The translations under genes and the position numbers were made by a program. Of a DNA stretch of 64,000 bases, positions 1 to 12,039 are shown piece after piece. The DNA is from Echinarachnius parma (Eukaryota > Echinodermata > Echinoidea > Clypeasteroida > Echinarachniidae), in contig JBAMJV010001860.1 in assembly GCA_037951105.1 (NCBI GenBank), positions 78,285 to 142,284 on the forward strand, read 5' to 3'. Position 1 is the stretch's first letter. Each line of letters starts with the position of its first letter. The notes under the pieces are model-generated. The model did no database searches. It was given only the letters and a program-made list of their open reading frames with translations, and was not told where the DNA came from.

Positions 1-1034
1 TTCGCTTGCATTTTGTTGTCATATTTTTGTGTAAATGTCACCTTGTAATATCCAATGTCCATTGCTATCCTCCGTCTCCATATTGATCAAATTATATTCA
101 TTTATTATCATTTCGTAGGTTGTAGCTTTAATTCGTTGAATAGTGTTGATATGAATTTTCTCGAGCTGATTTTATTCTCCTAAAAATGCAGGAGTAAGAT
201 TACACATTTCTCCTTGATTTGTCAGGCAGGAGATTCTGTTTTACGACTGGCTCCTCTCCCATTCGTATTTAATTTGTATCATGTCTAATTATATAGGGGG
301 ACTCAATGATTGAGGAAAATGGGATTTTTGTTTTTTTTACTTTTGCTTCTTGTAAAATATGTCGACATTGATGGATGTTTTAACCGCGTTGACCGTTGGT
401 TTGTTTTTCTATAAAAAAAAAAACGGTTATACTTTTTACATACCCAAACACATTTCCACACAAGTCACTTTTTGTAATTATGAACCGAATTGTTGTTTTA
501 CAAACATTTAATTTGCAATTTTTGTTTCACATTGTTAACAAAAAGTTAATTTAAGGTTATCTTGAGTATACGGGGAATTAATTCGTTCAGAAACAAGGAA
601 CAATAATAGACCCAGATATGGAAATATAATATGCATTTAAACCAATTTTAATTCAGTGCATATTACTCGCTATACTTCTAATTCATACATAGGGAATGCA
701 CACTATTCACAAGCACGACGGTCACTGACCGTTTAATTAGCCCAAATGTTCATGAAAAGTAAACAAACAAAAACAAATTATTTGTATTACTTATCATATT
801 ATTCACCTGCCGTATATATAGTTCTGTGTACATGCCGCGTAACTATCCAACTATCCAACGGTGGGTACATTATTATGCTCTTTATTTTCATTTCATTATG
901 CCGTATAACTCATTGAGAACAATGCTTTCGAGCCTTCGGGCACATTTTTACGATCAATCCCCAATATTAAAGTTGCTTAGTGGGTCTCTAAAGTAAGTTT
1001 AATTTAATTCGGTGGAGAGTTTCACGATGCTATA
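1..1034. other. AT-rich non-coding stretch
   Basis: No exon, RNA gene or clear repeat structure is visible here. The sequence is AT-rich with short A and T runs. Open frames are short and have no conserved motif. Confidence 0.5.
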
Positions 1035-1270
1035 GGCGATATATGTATAGATCTGTAATTTGTTTCGGGGGGCTGGGGTCTTTTCCCCGAATAATTATCC
1101 TTCCCGTAATTTCACCTGACTTTTTGCCTGATTTTGACCTAATAAGACAGTTTTGCCCCAAAATTACATCGTTTGTCCGAGTTTGAGGTGCATTTTGCCC
1201 GAATATGGCCGTTTTCAAAACTACCGGGGGTCTGCAGCCCTCCCAGTCTCCCCTCCCGCCTCCTACGCTT
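1035..1270 (-). repeat. Dispersed repeat with phased 'tcatattcgggcaaa' motifs, copy 1
   Basis: On the minus strand this reads as a C-rich start (GGGCTGCAGAC type) followed by a run of roughly 20-bp phrases built on 'cgggcaaaa'. The same arrangement occurs in the opposite orientation at 1722-1945 and again at 22063-22215. The family is unnamed; it contains no coding frame. Confidence 0.55.
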
Positions 1271-1439
1271 ATTATTTTATAAGGGTAACGGCTTGTTGAT
1301 TCAGAACAAATATAAGCCGTTTCCCGGTGACAACTCTCTGATATATGCCTGTCGCGCGAGAAATCAATCAGCATGATGAGAGAACTTTTCTGTTTTACTT
1401 GTTCTTTTTTATATCGTTCAATTCAGTGTCATATCATGG

Positions 1440-1612
1440 TCCGGCCAATTGTGGGCACCTTCATTATTGGAGGGGGGGGGGGGGGGGGGGGGGGGGGGCG
1501 GCTGATCTTGGTCAGGCGTGGCGATTTACCATGTTGGATTTCTAACAATGCCATGGTGAAAGAACTACCCCCCCCCCCCCCCCCCCCCTCCCTGGGCTCT
1601 ACGCCACTGGTT
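1440..1612. repeat. Poly-G/poly-C repeat ending in CCAGTGGCGTAG
   Basis: A 27-base G run (1472-1498) and a 21-base C run (1568-1588) flank unique sequence. The right end reads, on the minus strand, CCAGTGGCGTAGAGCC. The same terminus borders poly-C tracts at 4094, 25277, 51369 and about 55105, so this is one copy of a dispersed element. The CAGTGGCG start resembles hAT-type termini (inference). Open frames here are made of poly-Gly/Pro and are artefacts. Confidence 0.5.
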
Positions 1613-1721
1613 CATTTGACCGAAGGAACATATATTGAGAACGTACAGTATAGGAAGCAGTGACTTCCTACTCCAAATGTTATGTCAACGCCTTGACACC
1701 AACTGGTAAAATAAACTGTAA

Positions 1722-1945
1722 TACAGGCGTAGGAGGCTGGGAATGGGGGCTGCAGCCCTCCCCCCCCCCCCCCCTAACCATAACCCCCAGGGGAGTTTTG
1801 TAAACGGCCATTATCGGGGGAAACACACCACAAATTCGAGCAAAACATGTCATATTCGCGCATTTTCAGGCAAAGTCATGTTATTTGAAGGCAATACAAC
1901 ATAATTTGGGAGGAAATCGGGTAATCTTCTTGACTAAACCATCCA
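1722..1945 (+). repeat. Dispersed repeat with phased 'tcatattcgggcaaa' motifs, copy 2
   Basis: Inverted relative to copy 1. It starts GCGTAGGAGGCTGGGAATGG, passes through a C run of about 15, then shows GTTTTGTAAACGGCCATTAT and repeated 'tcatattc...ggcaaa' phrases. Shared blocks with 1035-1270 and 22063-22215 define the family. Confidence 0.55.
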
Positions 1946-2459
1946 AACCTTCATTCTCGGGCATCAAACAGGCAGTCACAGGTCATGTAAAAAACGGGAA
2001 GGATATTTAATCGGCCAAAAAGAGTCATGAACTCTAATACGATGTTACTTTCTCCCCCTCGAAATGTTTTACTTTCTACACTTTCTTCCAAAGTCAGAAC
2101 ATCCGTATACGACTCGGTTCCAATTATTGATCAAAGGTCTCCGACGAAATCTTGCTCATATACGACTTGACCGATGATCACACTATAATGTTTTCCTCGA
2201 AGTTCTCTCTATAAACACATCTCCTTCTTTAAGATCTTGTGAGATTAGCCGGAGGCTTTTGAGTTCCGTTGGTTTTATTTAATCGTTGTCAGTGAGGCTG
2301 CAACCTAACAGTGGCATGCACAGGCACGAACTGTCCCCCTGATTGTAAAGTGCAATGATGAGCATTATACGTTTGATTTATCTAGGTACTCATTCATTGT
2401 TTGATGTTTCATGCAGGGCTTTAGCTTCCTCATATAACCCCAATACTCTAAACCGTTAT

Positions 2460-2650
2460 AATGCGGTCAAACCTGTGAATATAGTAATCATCTAAGCCTA
2501 AGGGAAACAAGAATATGGCCATCGTAGACAGGTGACCCTTATATTCAGGTTCAATAATACTATTTCTCTCTGCATAGGTTTATTTCTTTTGGCAACTTTA
2601 GGCACGTTCGCTGTTATAAACAGGTGGCCGTCAAGACAGGTTTGACAGAG
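2460..2650. repeat. 'TCAAACCTGT..ATGACC' dispersed repeat, diverged copy
   Basis: Shows the block 'tcaaacctgtgaatatagta', a 'gggaaacaagaa.atggcca' block, 'gtagacaggtgac' and 'caggttcaataata'. The same order of blocks recurs at 9318, 15018 and 58193. It is non-coding and followed by a C run at about 2690-2706. Confidence 0.55.
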
Positions 2651-2983
2651 CCGAACAAGTGGTAGAAGTATGCTCTCCCCCTCCCCCCTCACCCCCCCCC
2701 CCCCCCTCACATATACCTTCGTGTTTATACGCCAGTCACTGCCCGTTGTGTGAGCGGTGTAATTGAACGAATGATGTCTGACCCAAGGCGATCCTCACAA
2801 CTTCACTTATGGAATTAATTCCTCGACTGAATCAAAAAGACAGTGCCGGAGTAGAAGTCTTCGCAGTAAGACACAGTCAACCAAATCTTAACATACGTTG
2901 ACTTAAACTTAAAGAAAAGTTTTGGTCAAACTTAGTACTGTATAATAAATGGCTTGTTTGGTAAAATCCGAACCTAAGTATCG

Positions 2984-3546
2984 TTAAAGGGAAAGTTGAG
3001 TTTTGGTAGAGAGGGCGCTAGACTACTTAATTGGTTTGTGAGGTAATGAAAAACTGAGTGTAAAATTTGAAAGAGCATAATATTTAAACAATAAAATCAT
3101 CTTTGTTTGATCAAAATCGGTTCAGAAACGGCTGAAATATCCATAAATATAACAATTTGTAATAAACCCGGGGCCCCGGGTTTATTACAGAATTTTGAAC
3201 CAGCCGTTAAAAATTCAAAAAAATGCTTCCTCTTTTCAAAAAGTTACAAAATAGGTATTTAAATAGTTGTTGGTTATTTCTCTATCTAATCACTATTTCA
3301 ACAAAGCATCACATGCACAATATTTTATTCAAAATGGTTAAAACCGATGAGTGTTTAGAGAGCGCCCTCTTACGTTTTAACGGCTCTTTTTGAATGATAA
3401 CATGATCTTTACTACGTCATTTGTAATTTTGTGTTCCTTTCTAGTTATAACTATTAGTTTGTAATGTAATGATGCAGGTTTTGGTTACTAAAATTCAGTT
3501 TCACTAAAACTGTACTCTCCTTACCAGAACTCAACTATCCCTTTAA
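2984..3546. mobile_element. TTAA-flanked MITE B, copy 1 (563 bp)
   Basis: Begins TTAAAGGGAAAGTTGAGTTT and ends AACTCAACTATCCCTTTAA, so the termini are inverted repeats bounded by TTAA. A second copy at 27595-28160 is near-identical over its whole length. The middle holds a strong palindrome centred near 3174 (GGGGCCCC flanked by gtaataaac/gtttattac). There is no transposase frame, so it is non-autonomous. The TTAA target resembles that of piggyBac-type elements (family knowledge). Confidence 0.8.
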
Positions 3547-4093
3547 ATGCAGATATATCAGATGAAACTTCAAAGCACGCCGCCATCACCCTGCTGAGAT
3601 TGGGCCAAAATTCACCGCCCGTTCGTCCCTCTCCACCGGGCTGGGTATTGGTGACTAAGCCCGTATGCCGTGCATGCATACGTGCGACTGCATAGCTTCC
3701 GTATGCAGCATATTTTGTGCTGTTGAATTGAATCTGTGGTAAAAAGTAGTTGTTTTTTTCCGAACATTCTATTGCCCAAATAGTCAATTTCAAAGCAGTT
3801 TTTGTAAAAAAAAAATCTTTACATTAAGTGATAAGTTATTATATATTATTTCACATGGTAGGTATTGAAAACATGCTTCATTTTATTTTCGTGAGGGGCG
3901 TTTCCGAATACTTTTATTTGGTTTTAAATGACCAAACAAATCTGTATTATTCATTTAGAAGGTTGTTTTAAATCAAATAACACAAAAGGCTGCTGTATTA
4001 TACAAACACCAGGAACATTCAACTCTTTTGTTTCAACACATGATACATTTTATTTTGAACAAAACAAGTTGGATCTTCTCGAATGAAGTCTGC

Positions 4094-4230
4094 CAGTGGT
4101 GTAGCTAAAATGGGCATGGGGCACGTGCCCCCCCCCCCCCCAAAAAAAAAAAACATGCAGGGTAAATTGTTAAGAACAAAAAAATAAAGAAACACATTAT
4201 GCGCGCCCCCCCCCCCCCCCTTCCGCCACA
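4094..4230. repeat. CAGTGGTGTAGC poly-C repeat fragment
   Basis: Starts CAGTGGTGTAGCTAAAATGG and carries the phrase GGGGCACGTGCCCC running into C runs at 4127-4141 and 4206-4220. It has the same layout as 25277-25437 and 51369-51516. No coding content. Confidence 0.5.
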
Positions 4231-4245
4231 GATATTTGCATAGGG

Positions 4246-6540
4246 GTATATACCTTCAGGGTGTTTACCAAGACAAGCCGATACATACTTAAGCCTATAA
4301 AAGGGTGTAAGACTGTTAAAGCAGGGAGGTGGCTCCCACACCCTGGTTTAAGTAAGACAATGAGACCATTTTAATCATTAGGATTTTAAGTGCAACTTCA
4401 CGAAGACTTTATACTTGTTGAATGAATGAATAATTATTATATTTTAAAAAGATACACTTAGTCTAAACCTGAATAATCTCTAAGTGAATTTCTCCTTATT
4501 TCCTACTTATTTCCTCTCATGCATGCATTACATTGGCATTTTCGCTGCACAATCTACTCAAACGGAAGTTAGAAACAAACAATCTGTTGTCATAGTAACA
4601 AATCCCTGGGCGCCCCCATCTCATTCAATCTCGTTTTGTATTCATGGTATTAAGGATTTGTTACGGTGCGCGAGGTAGAATGATTGAGAAATCCCCGGCG
4701 CTGAAAATTTGACCTCCAAATATTATTGCAAATATTTGAAGCAGGTGTTCAAATAATTATTCCGCCAATAATTTGAAGAAAAAATATGATACGTTTTAAT
4801 TAAAAACGGCCATGGGTTTCCAAGGATAGTTTGTTTTTCGGAGGGTACGAGTAAGTAAAATAAGTGTTCGCACGCTCCTTTCGCTTCCACATCTCAAGTT
4901 CTTAACCCTCTAATACCCTTTTCATACGAATAGATTTGACAAAGGGTAGCTTTAACATATTGTTAATGCATGGTATTTACTAGGTTCCCATGTGTAGACA
5001 ATCGAGTTAACCGCTAACTGCCAACTTGGTTATCACATTTCATTTCATGTGTTTTGGCCACGAGAAGCTTAATGCGTAGAAATACAATTTGAATCAACGA
5101 GAGGCTTTTCAATTATCTATATTATTTTTGTATTCGTGTGGCGTATTTTTTGTATTATTATCAAATCCAGTTAAAAGCATGGATTTGTTCAAATGTCAGA
5201 CATGTTTGAGAGGTGTTGCTTAAATTTCCATATATTAAACCATGCATAATTTTAAGTTCGCTGAATAGAATAGAATGTAATGTAATGATAAATTTTTAAA
5301 GGGGATTTCCACCCCAGAAAATGTTATGTTTGCTATGAAAGAAGGTGAATAAGAAGAATGAGCAAAGATTAGAGCAAAAACGTCATAAGTACCAACGTAG
5401 GTATATTGGATCGCATTGTTTATGAATTATACAACATTTTGCAAGATGTTGGACATCTATTTGATATAAAATAACGGGTTAATAAAACAAATGAGCATGT
5501 TGTGTTCTTTGCGTGGTGGTCGGCTTGAAGTTTCATTTCTGATGATCGTGTGCAATCACCTTCATTTTTAAAAAAGTCTTAAAAAGCAATCGGTTTCATG
5601 CATATAAGTGGAGAATAAATTGGTAGGATGAAATATGCAAACAGGCATTAGAGAACTAGAACACTTTAAAAACCTTATTACATTCTGAGTGCAATTATCC
5701 ATGGCAAATATAATGCCGCTTACCATAAATTTCAGAGCAAATTTTAAAAGCTCTTGCCATTTGCCCACGATCTATAGACCGGGTGTGGCTACTGGCTAGA
5801 CAATTATCATGCCACTTTGCCGCGAAGCCAGTTTATGAATGAGGCAGGTTGGTCATGTACTTGTGTAATGAACTTATAATACAGCGGGCGGGCGTACCCT
5901 CATGTCCTTAACACGTAAGTGGAAGTAACCTTTATTTTAGGCGGTAGGAGCACTTACCCTCAATTCCAGAGCAAACTTTAATAAAGCTTTTTTATTTCTA
6001 GTTTTAGTTCTAGTTCTATGGTAATACTCATCAACGCCTGTTCAGCATCTATGGATTAGGGTAAAAATTCCACAAAAGGAAATAAATAGTTTCAAGAGCC
6101 ACCTTAAACTGCTCCAAAGAGGGCAGTTCGATGATGTTCTGAGGACGCTTGTCCCAGTCCTTGACAAATGACTAAATTTGTTAGTATTTTGCCTTCATTC
6201 TACCGTTTTATACGTGTATGTTTATCAGTAATTTAGTTTCTGGAAGCATTTAAAGGTATACTGGTTAACAAATGCTGTCATTAAACATTAGTAGGATAGT
6301 CGAGTCCTAATATATATATTATAAGTTTTTTTTTTATTGTCAAACATGTACAAGTATCCGTGAAAATGTCACGGCAAACATAGTATTTTCGGATACGATA
6401 CCGTATATCAGCGACATAAAAATAAATAATGGTATAACAAACGCTTGAACACTTTCATACAAAGTTTTTTAGATATTGTCATACCTCGATAATTGTTGCG
6501 AAATCTTTTGTATACGCTTATTTGATTTCGGAAAATAATG
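4246..6540. other. Non-coding stretch, nothing assigned
   Basis: AT-rich, with scattered short open frames that show no conserved motif, splice context or biased codon use. No terminal inverted repeats or tandem arrays were found by eye. A short 'ttaaaggggatttccacccc' near 5296 resembles a MITE end, but no partner was located. Confidence 0.4.
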
Positions 6541-6616
6541 ACAACAAACAAACAAACAAACAAACAAACAAACAACAAACCATTAATCAATCAACCAAAC
6601 AAACAAACAAACAAAC
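6541..6616. repeat. (CAAA)n microsatellite
   Basis: Two runs of CAAA units (about 6541-6572 and 6596-6616) interrupted by a short unique spacer. The Val-Cys-Leu-Phe repeats in minus-strand frames come from this tract. Confidence 0.85.
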
Positions 6617-8224
6617 TCAAGGTCAGACATGCAGCGTAAAAGCGGGGTGAGTGTATGAGTATACTCGAGATTGAATCGTGAGAGCATCGCTTCTGCCCCC
6701 CCCCCCCCCTCTTCATGCCCTTGAGAGTGTTCATATCCATCGTCGTTCGTCTCGAGTTTGCACATGCACTCGACATCGAAGCCGACCATGACCATGATGA
6801 CGTAGTCGGGCGAAGTTTCTTTTCTAAATTTTGTTCTGCTCAAGCTAGTCGTATTAGTTGGTCGTCTACCTTTATTTAATGAAGTAAGACAATACTGCTT
6901 CAAGGGCAAATACCTTATGAAACGTTGTAAACTATGTATTTAAAGATCGATATTTTCTGAGACGGCGTTCTACCTAATGCTACTTTATCCACTGTGTTTC
7001 AAAGAATTAGGAATTACTCTGTAATATGTTATATCTGTAATGATAAATTGTATCCTATACTACATCGTCCAAACTAATGCTTATTTTCTCCCAGTGATTC
7101 TTGGTAAATTTATATTGATTTCAAAAACGTCCAATGAAATATGATAGGCTATATCCTCAATGATCAAACATGCCATGAACGCTCAAGTTAGCTAGTATTT
7201 CATTATGTGTTTGTCTCTTGGAGTATGGAATCTCTCTTCAAATATACTAGTCAAAATAATCATACCTACTGATATAACTCATCGAATGATCAGCCTATTT
7301 GCAGTGAACGTTCTTGTTCAATCTGCCAACTGATCTTCACTGAATTTGTATAATTTTCTTTCAAAAACGCAAAATAGAATCTGATAGCCTATATATCACC
7401 CGCGAACAAACAACGATTTTGCGTAACATGAAACGTTCCGTATGAGGATTTCAATAACAGTATTTCAAAGACCTTCAGTTTAATTACTTGCAGTTTATAT
7501 TTTCGTATATACATGTATGTAAGATGCTTCCATAGCTTGTAGGTATATCACTCATTGAACGGTTACGTGATCTTGCTACCGTGAATTATATCGATTAATT
7601 TATCGTATAACAAAATTGGTAGACACAATCATCTTTAGCCCTTTAAAATACAGTCTTACAAACAAAAACGTGCACACATAGACTACACACAGTACATACA
7701 CACTAAGAAAAACATAAGCGCGCACACACATACATTCACATACACATACACAAACACACACGCATGCACACACACATACACATACACGCAAACACATGAC
7801 TACTTTAAACATGTTAAAACAGTGCACACTTAGATCAAGGTTAAATGTTAGACCGAGGTAATTAATTCACTTTCATTAAGAAAGGACCTTTTTGTGTTTT
7901 ATTCAATGACCATGCCGACTCTGTAATCACTAATAGAGTAATCGCTTAGGATGATAATTGATATGGAATATGGGTAGATAAATACATATTTTATCGTTTC
8001 AATTTGCTAATTATTTATTTCCATCCGCGCGTAACGTAACAGTTCAGTGTGACACTGTTTCTGAAAGGTCATGAGCACGTCTAACAGCTCAATAAAAAGC
8101 TTGTATATAATTTCACTTTACTAATGTTTCTTTTAAGTTTATATCCATATAAGGTGAGTAGACGAAATTCATGAGAAAATGGCTAAAATATATAACGGTC
8201 TTATATATATTTCATCGTTTCATT
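6617..8224. other. Non-coding stretch with imperfect (CA)n
   Basis: Contains a C run at about 6698-6709 and an imperfect CA-rich tract at about 7665-7800. A possible old duplication is suggested by similar phrases near 7110-7180 and 7340-7420 (tttcaaaaacg..., gatagcctata). No gene is supported. Confidence 0.45.
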
Positions 8225-8607
8225 TCAAGGGATCTAGTAACTTTAATTGACGTGTGCAAAAAGTTACGAATGGTTGATACAATGTATTGTTGTTATCTGA
8301 TATGTCCACTGGGTATTGTGTGAACATTTCAAGTTAAATGGACGTCTATGGCCGAGTAATAAGCAAAAGTGAAAAGTGATATTCACTAACTCATTGCACT
8401 GACTTTGTACAAGGTTACGACTATCAAGTGGATAGTTTAACATCTGAACACTTCAATCGCAAATATCTTTTTAACGAAAGGGAAACTCGAACATCCACAA
8501 CCTGTCACATGATTATATTGTTAATACGAATACAACAAGGTATGAGGGAACCGCTAGAATTCCAATTGGATTTTGTGGGTTTGGACAATGTTACTAGATC
8601 CCTTTAA
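8225..8607 (+). mobile_element. MITE A copy 1 (reference orientation)
   Basis: Left end AAGGGATCTAGTAAC, right end GTTACTAGATCCCTTTAA: perfect terminal inverted repeats of about 15 bp, TTAA on the right. The order of internal blocks is 'gcaaaaagttacgaatggtt', 'tggccgagtaat', 'cattgcactgactttgtac', the central hairpin ACTATC/GATAGT (8420-8436), 'gaacacttcaatcg', 'aaagggaaa', 'tgagggaaccgctaga', 'tttggacaatgttac'. This order is used to recognise the other copies. There is no transposase frame. Confidence 0.85.
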
Positions 8608-8831
8608 GCTAAATTTGCATTCCTGTATACCTAAAAGATGGGCGCAGCCGGATTTATGAAACATCGTTAAAATGTATTGCAGCTAAGTTCATATTCAATC
8701 ATCTTCCTTTTTGTATTCTAATTGTAAACAAAAAACGAGCACAACCAGATTCTGGAACACCATTATCAGGTATTAGAATACTTATTGACTGACGCAGAAA
8801 TGTTAAGCCACCCACTTTGTCGTTAAGACAT

Positions 8832-9144
8832 GGGGGATGTTTCACAAAGATCCTAAGTTGAACTTAACTCTAGGTTGGACTTGGAAACTATGGAAAGCCT
8901 TAAGTTTTTTTTTAACAATTTTGTAAAATTTATTTTAAAAGGCATAAAATGTTGATTCAATTCATTGATATTTTCTATTATAAAGGGAATTTCATGTTCT
9001 TGATGTAAAATGTATGAAAAGTCTAAAATACTTGCATTTTTTGCTTTTGAATAAATTTTATTCCTAGGATACAAATGGCTTTCCATAATGTTTAAGTCCA
9101 ACTTAGAGACAAGTTCAACTTAGGATCTTTGTGAAACACCCCCC
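8832..9144. mobile_element. MITE C copy 1, long-TIR hairpin element
   Basis: Left GGGGGATGTTTCACAAAGAT and the inverted partner ATCTTTGTGAAACACCCCC on the right, followed inward by CCTAAGTTGAACTTA/CAAGTTCAACTTAGG. A second copy lies at 53278-53632. The 82-codon minus-strand frame inside is a by-product of the AT-rich loop. Confidence 0.8.
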
Positions 9145-9317
9145 TGCTCTCAGGGAGCAAAATAATGCAGCTTTCGAATGCCACTTTGGAGGATTCTAAT
9201 CACATTGGTTCGTGAACAGTACTGAAAGAAGATTCACTCAAAATGTGTTGTCAGCTACAGTGTTTAATACAATATTTTATCATCGAAAATTTCGCTAAAT
9301 TTGTATTGTTCTCATAC

Positions 9318-9725
9318 AGTCAAACCTGTATATAATGACCATGCATCTATGAGGGAAACAAGAACAGTGGCCACTGTAGACAGGTGACTCTATAATATAG
9401 GCAGGTTCAATAACATTATTTTTCTCTGCAAGGGATCATATTTATGGGGACCCGGTATAGGAGGTGAAAGCCTTTGTGTCAACGATCTTCTCAATGCCCA
9501 TGAGCCGCTTGGAAGGAATGCTCACCAGGGAGTGGAGATGGTGCACACAATGTGCTGGTTTGCATTGTATCCTATGACCGGGGTAATATAATTTAGAAGA
9601 TTATCAATCATATTCGGCGCTATATACATCGAGTATATTACATTATTATTATTATATTTGGTGGCCACTTTAGGCAGGTTGGCTGGTATATCAAGTGACC
9701 ACTACAATAGGTTGACTGTATTATT
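9318..9725. repeat. 'TCAAACCTGT' repeat interrupted by a SINE-like tail
   Basis: The dispersed repeat seen at 58193 runs from 9318 to about 9440 and resumes at about 9660. Between them is a reverse-oriented segment (about 9450-9655) with the 'gggagtg...gcacacaatgtgct...gaccggggtaat...(att)n' blocks that also occur at 23710, 53920 and 58010. This is a nested insertion of the SINE-like element into an older repeat. Confidence 0.6.
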
Positions 9726-10158
9726 AAACGAAATCATCTGAAACTCTTTTTACTACAAACCGTATGGTAACCATTGCCTGTACCGTGCACAACACGCCTA
9801 TACACCGCCTACAGAAGCGCCTGCAGTTTGACACCCCTACTCCTAGGTAGCACACGCATTGTTTTCAGCTTTAGACATTCAATGCAATTGGTTCGAGTAT
9901 ACATCTTGAAAATAGGGAACCATTTCAATACTAACACAAACAAAAAATTGGGTGATTCTATAACAGACAATATCTGGTCTTCTCTTCTTCTATTCCCCAC
10001 TTCTAGATTTGCTCTTGGCCCTTTCAAAGACTTGAGGAGTGCCGATTGCTTGGAATACTATCTTCGAAGCGGAACCCTGTTTTTTCGCGAACGGAGAGTG
10101 AGAGAGTGGTTTTGTTTTTTATTTGCGGAGTGGTGGGAGAGAATCCTCGACGAGCAGC

Positions 10159-10205
10159 ATGCAGCGGGTACGGCTTGCGATCCTGATCGGCTTGGCCGCC
10201 GTAAG
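10159..10205 (+). CDS. Candidate signal-peptide exon of the Cys-loop channel gene
   Basis: ATG at 10159 opens a short frame reading MQRVRLAILIGLAAV, ending at a strong donor (AAG|GTAAGC, intron from 10206). Two arginines followed by an uninterrupted hydrophobic run are typical of an n-region and h-region of a secretory signal. The exon ends with two bases of a split codon (AG). The exon at 57625 starts with the single base C, giving AGC (Ser) and continuing LVGPASSQ, which extends the hydrophobic core and supplies a plausible small-residue cleavage region. Linking the two needs a 47.4-kb intron, so membership in the channel gene is inferred from phase and content only. It could be the first exon of another secreted or membrane protein. 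The GC-richer leader upstream (about 10060-10158) would be 5' UTR. The longer in-frame ORF through 9774-10238 passes the donor and is probably not translated. Confidence 0.5.
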
Positions 10206-10392
10206 GTAAGCCAGAAATTATTAATTTACATAGCGTGATTTTGTTTTCTTCATTTTCTAATATAGGTAGTACGGTTCTGGTCAAAATAAAAAATTTAGTA
10301 ACTAAAACTACGTCTAGTAAGTTATCATTAAAAACTAAAAGACAGTGTTAATTCATGTTAATTCATGATAATGATGCCTGATTTCTTGGGAA

Positions 10393-10632
10393 GAAAATGA
10401 TGATAATAATAATAATATATCGCACTTATATAGCGCCTAATGCAGAACAGCCTCTAAGCGCATTATTACCCCTGGTCATATGGTACAGTTCAGACCCGCA
10501 CAATTATCTTGTACACATTCTCAACTCCCCGGGGAGCATACTAGCGGCGGGCAACCATATAGGTGCACCAAGCTAATTTTGACCAGACCAGGTACCCATA
10601 TAAACAGCCAAGTTACAGGGCTGTTTTGAGTC
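10393..10632 (-). mobile_element. SINE body, reverse orientation
   Basis: Reverse complement of the tail of the element at 17580-17893: shared blocks include the 'ggtgcacc.atatggttgcccgc', 'agtatgctccccg.gg', 'ttgtgcgggtc' and 'cgcttagaggctgttctgcattaggcgct' phrases, ending in an (ATT)n-like tail at about 10395-10415. The tRNA-like head is missing, as expected for a 5'-truncated retroposed copy. Confidence 0.65.
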
Positions 10633-11135
10633 AAAAAGTAGCCGTGAACGCAATATGGCGCCCTCCAGACACCTGAAAGCTTCAATCATTTTTGTATCAA
10701 ATAAATTGAAGGCGGTTAATATTTATTTATTTCCGCTAAAAACATCGCAAAAAAATAATGCGCATTCACCACTCCATCAATCCTATATGACTTGTGAAAT
10801 ATTGCCTCTTTCATATTTGAATTCCTTTCAGAATTATACAAAAATATCCCCATGTTTGTTTTGATTGATACTATTTTTCATTATGTGTTACTTTTGTGTG
10901 TGTGTGTTTTTTTATATTTACATTACTATGTCAAAGAATGTGTCATATATTTGGGGGTATAATATTCCATTCCTTTCACAATGCTATATATTCCAAGCCC
11001 TAGCTGTTACGTTTCTTTTCATTGAAATTATTTTGATTGTTTGTATAAATCTGTGTTATATATACACTCGTGTAAATTATCCAATATACATGATGTTTAT
11101 AGAATGTGATCGTTTGGAGAAGAAAAAAAAGTAGT

Positions 11136-11504
11136 TGAAGGGATCTAGTATTAAACTTTGTTGGCATGTGCAGAAAGTGCTGAATAGTTGGTTAAATGTG
11201 TCATTTTTAAAATTCGGTATGTCCCCTGAGTATTGTGTTAATTAATTAAAGTTAAATGGGTGTTATATGGCCGAGTATTGAGCAAAAATGCAAATGATTT
11301 TCCTTAACTCATTGCACTGACTTATGTGTATCCAGTGGATAGTTAAAAATCGGAACACTTCAATCGTAAATATCTTTCTAACGGAACTGAAATTTGAAGG
11401 AAAAAAAAACTGTCCCGTGCTTCTATTGGGAATACGGTATGAGAGAACCACTAGATTTCTAATTAAGTTTTGTGGATTTGGACAATGTTACTAGATCCTT
11501 TTAA
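11136..11504 (+). mobile_element. MITE A copy 2
   Basis: Left AAGGGATCTAGTA, right GTTACTAGATCCTTTTAA, with all the internal blocks listed for copy 1. The central hairpin is the common type (TATCCAGTGGATA, about 11329-11341). Confidence 0.8.
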
Positions 11505-11524
11505 ACAGGTCACCATAGCAACCG

Positions 11525-11865
11525 GCAAAAATAGATTATAAAATACGAACTGGATATATCTATGCACATGCGGGTCCTTCACTCTGGAATGAGCTCCCCC
11601 AACACATTATAAATATTACGTCCTTAGAATCTTTCAATATTAGTCTGAAAACTTACCATTTCCAAGTTGCATTACAGTTTATTAATATCCAGTAGTTTCA
11701 TTTTGTGTTTTTATATATGTTTATGTATCAAAGTTGTTCATATTTGTTTGTTTTCCCTTCTCTTTTTTGTGTAAAGATGAGTTAACTGCGCCCTGCAGCA
11801 CCTTGAAAAGGGTGGAATTGGCGCATTAGAAGACTTCTTTATTATCATTATTATAACTAGCAAAT
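11525..11865 (+). mobile_element. 3' end of a non-LTR retrotransposon (LINE)
   Basis: Bases 11549-11692 translate to a tail reading TGYIYAHAGPSLWNELPQHI followed by Ile/Ser-rich sequence, 'SLESFNISLKTYHF', and a TAG stop at 11693. The 'GPSLWNELP...SL.SFK..LKTYLF' pattern is the familiar extreme C-terminus of reverse-transcriptase polyproteins in CR1/L2/RTE-like LINEs. It is followed by a short 3' UTR ('gcgccctgcagcaccttgaaaag') and a terminal ATT-type repeat at about 11840-11860. The upstream frame is closed at about 11516, so this is a severely 5'-truncated dead copy. It abuts MITE A copy 2. Confidence 0.7.
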
Positions 11866-12039
11866 TACCCGTCACCAGATCTTTGAGTAAGATAATGTTG
11901 TATGTTGTATATTTGTATTTCGTTATTTTTTGTATCTATCCTGTAAAAAACATTTGGTCAATTAATGGAATCTCTGTTTGAATGGTTATGATATGATTTA
12001 ATAAGTGTATAATTAAAAATACAATCTCATATTCACAGG

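Noticed and set aside
9774..10238. 154-codon plus-strand frame
   Set aside because: It overlaps the signal-peptide exon but runs through its donor, has no domain, and its upstream part has no coding character. Only the short ATG-to-donor segment, which lies in a different reading frame from the long ORF's start, is kept.
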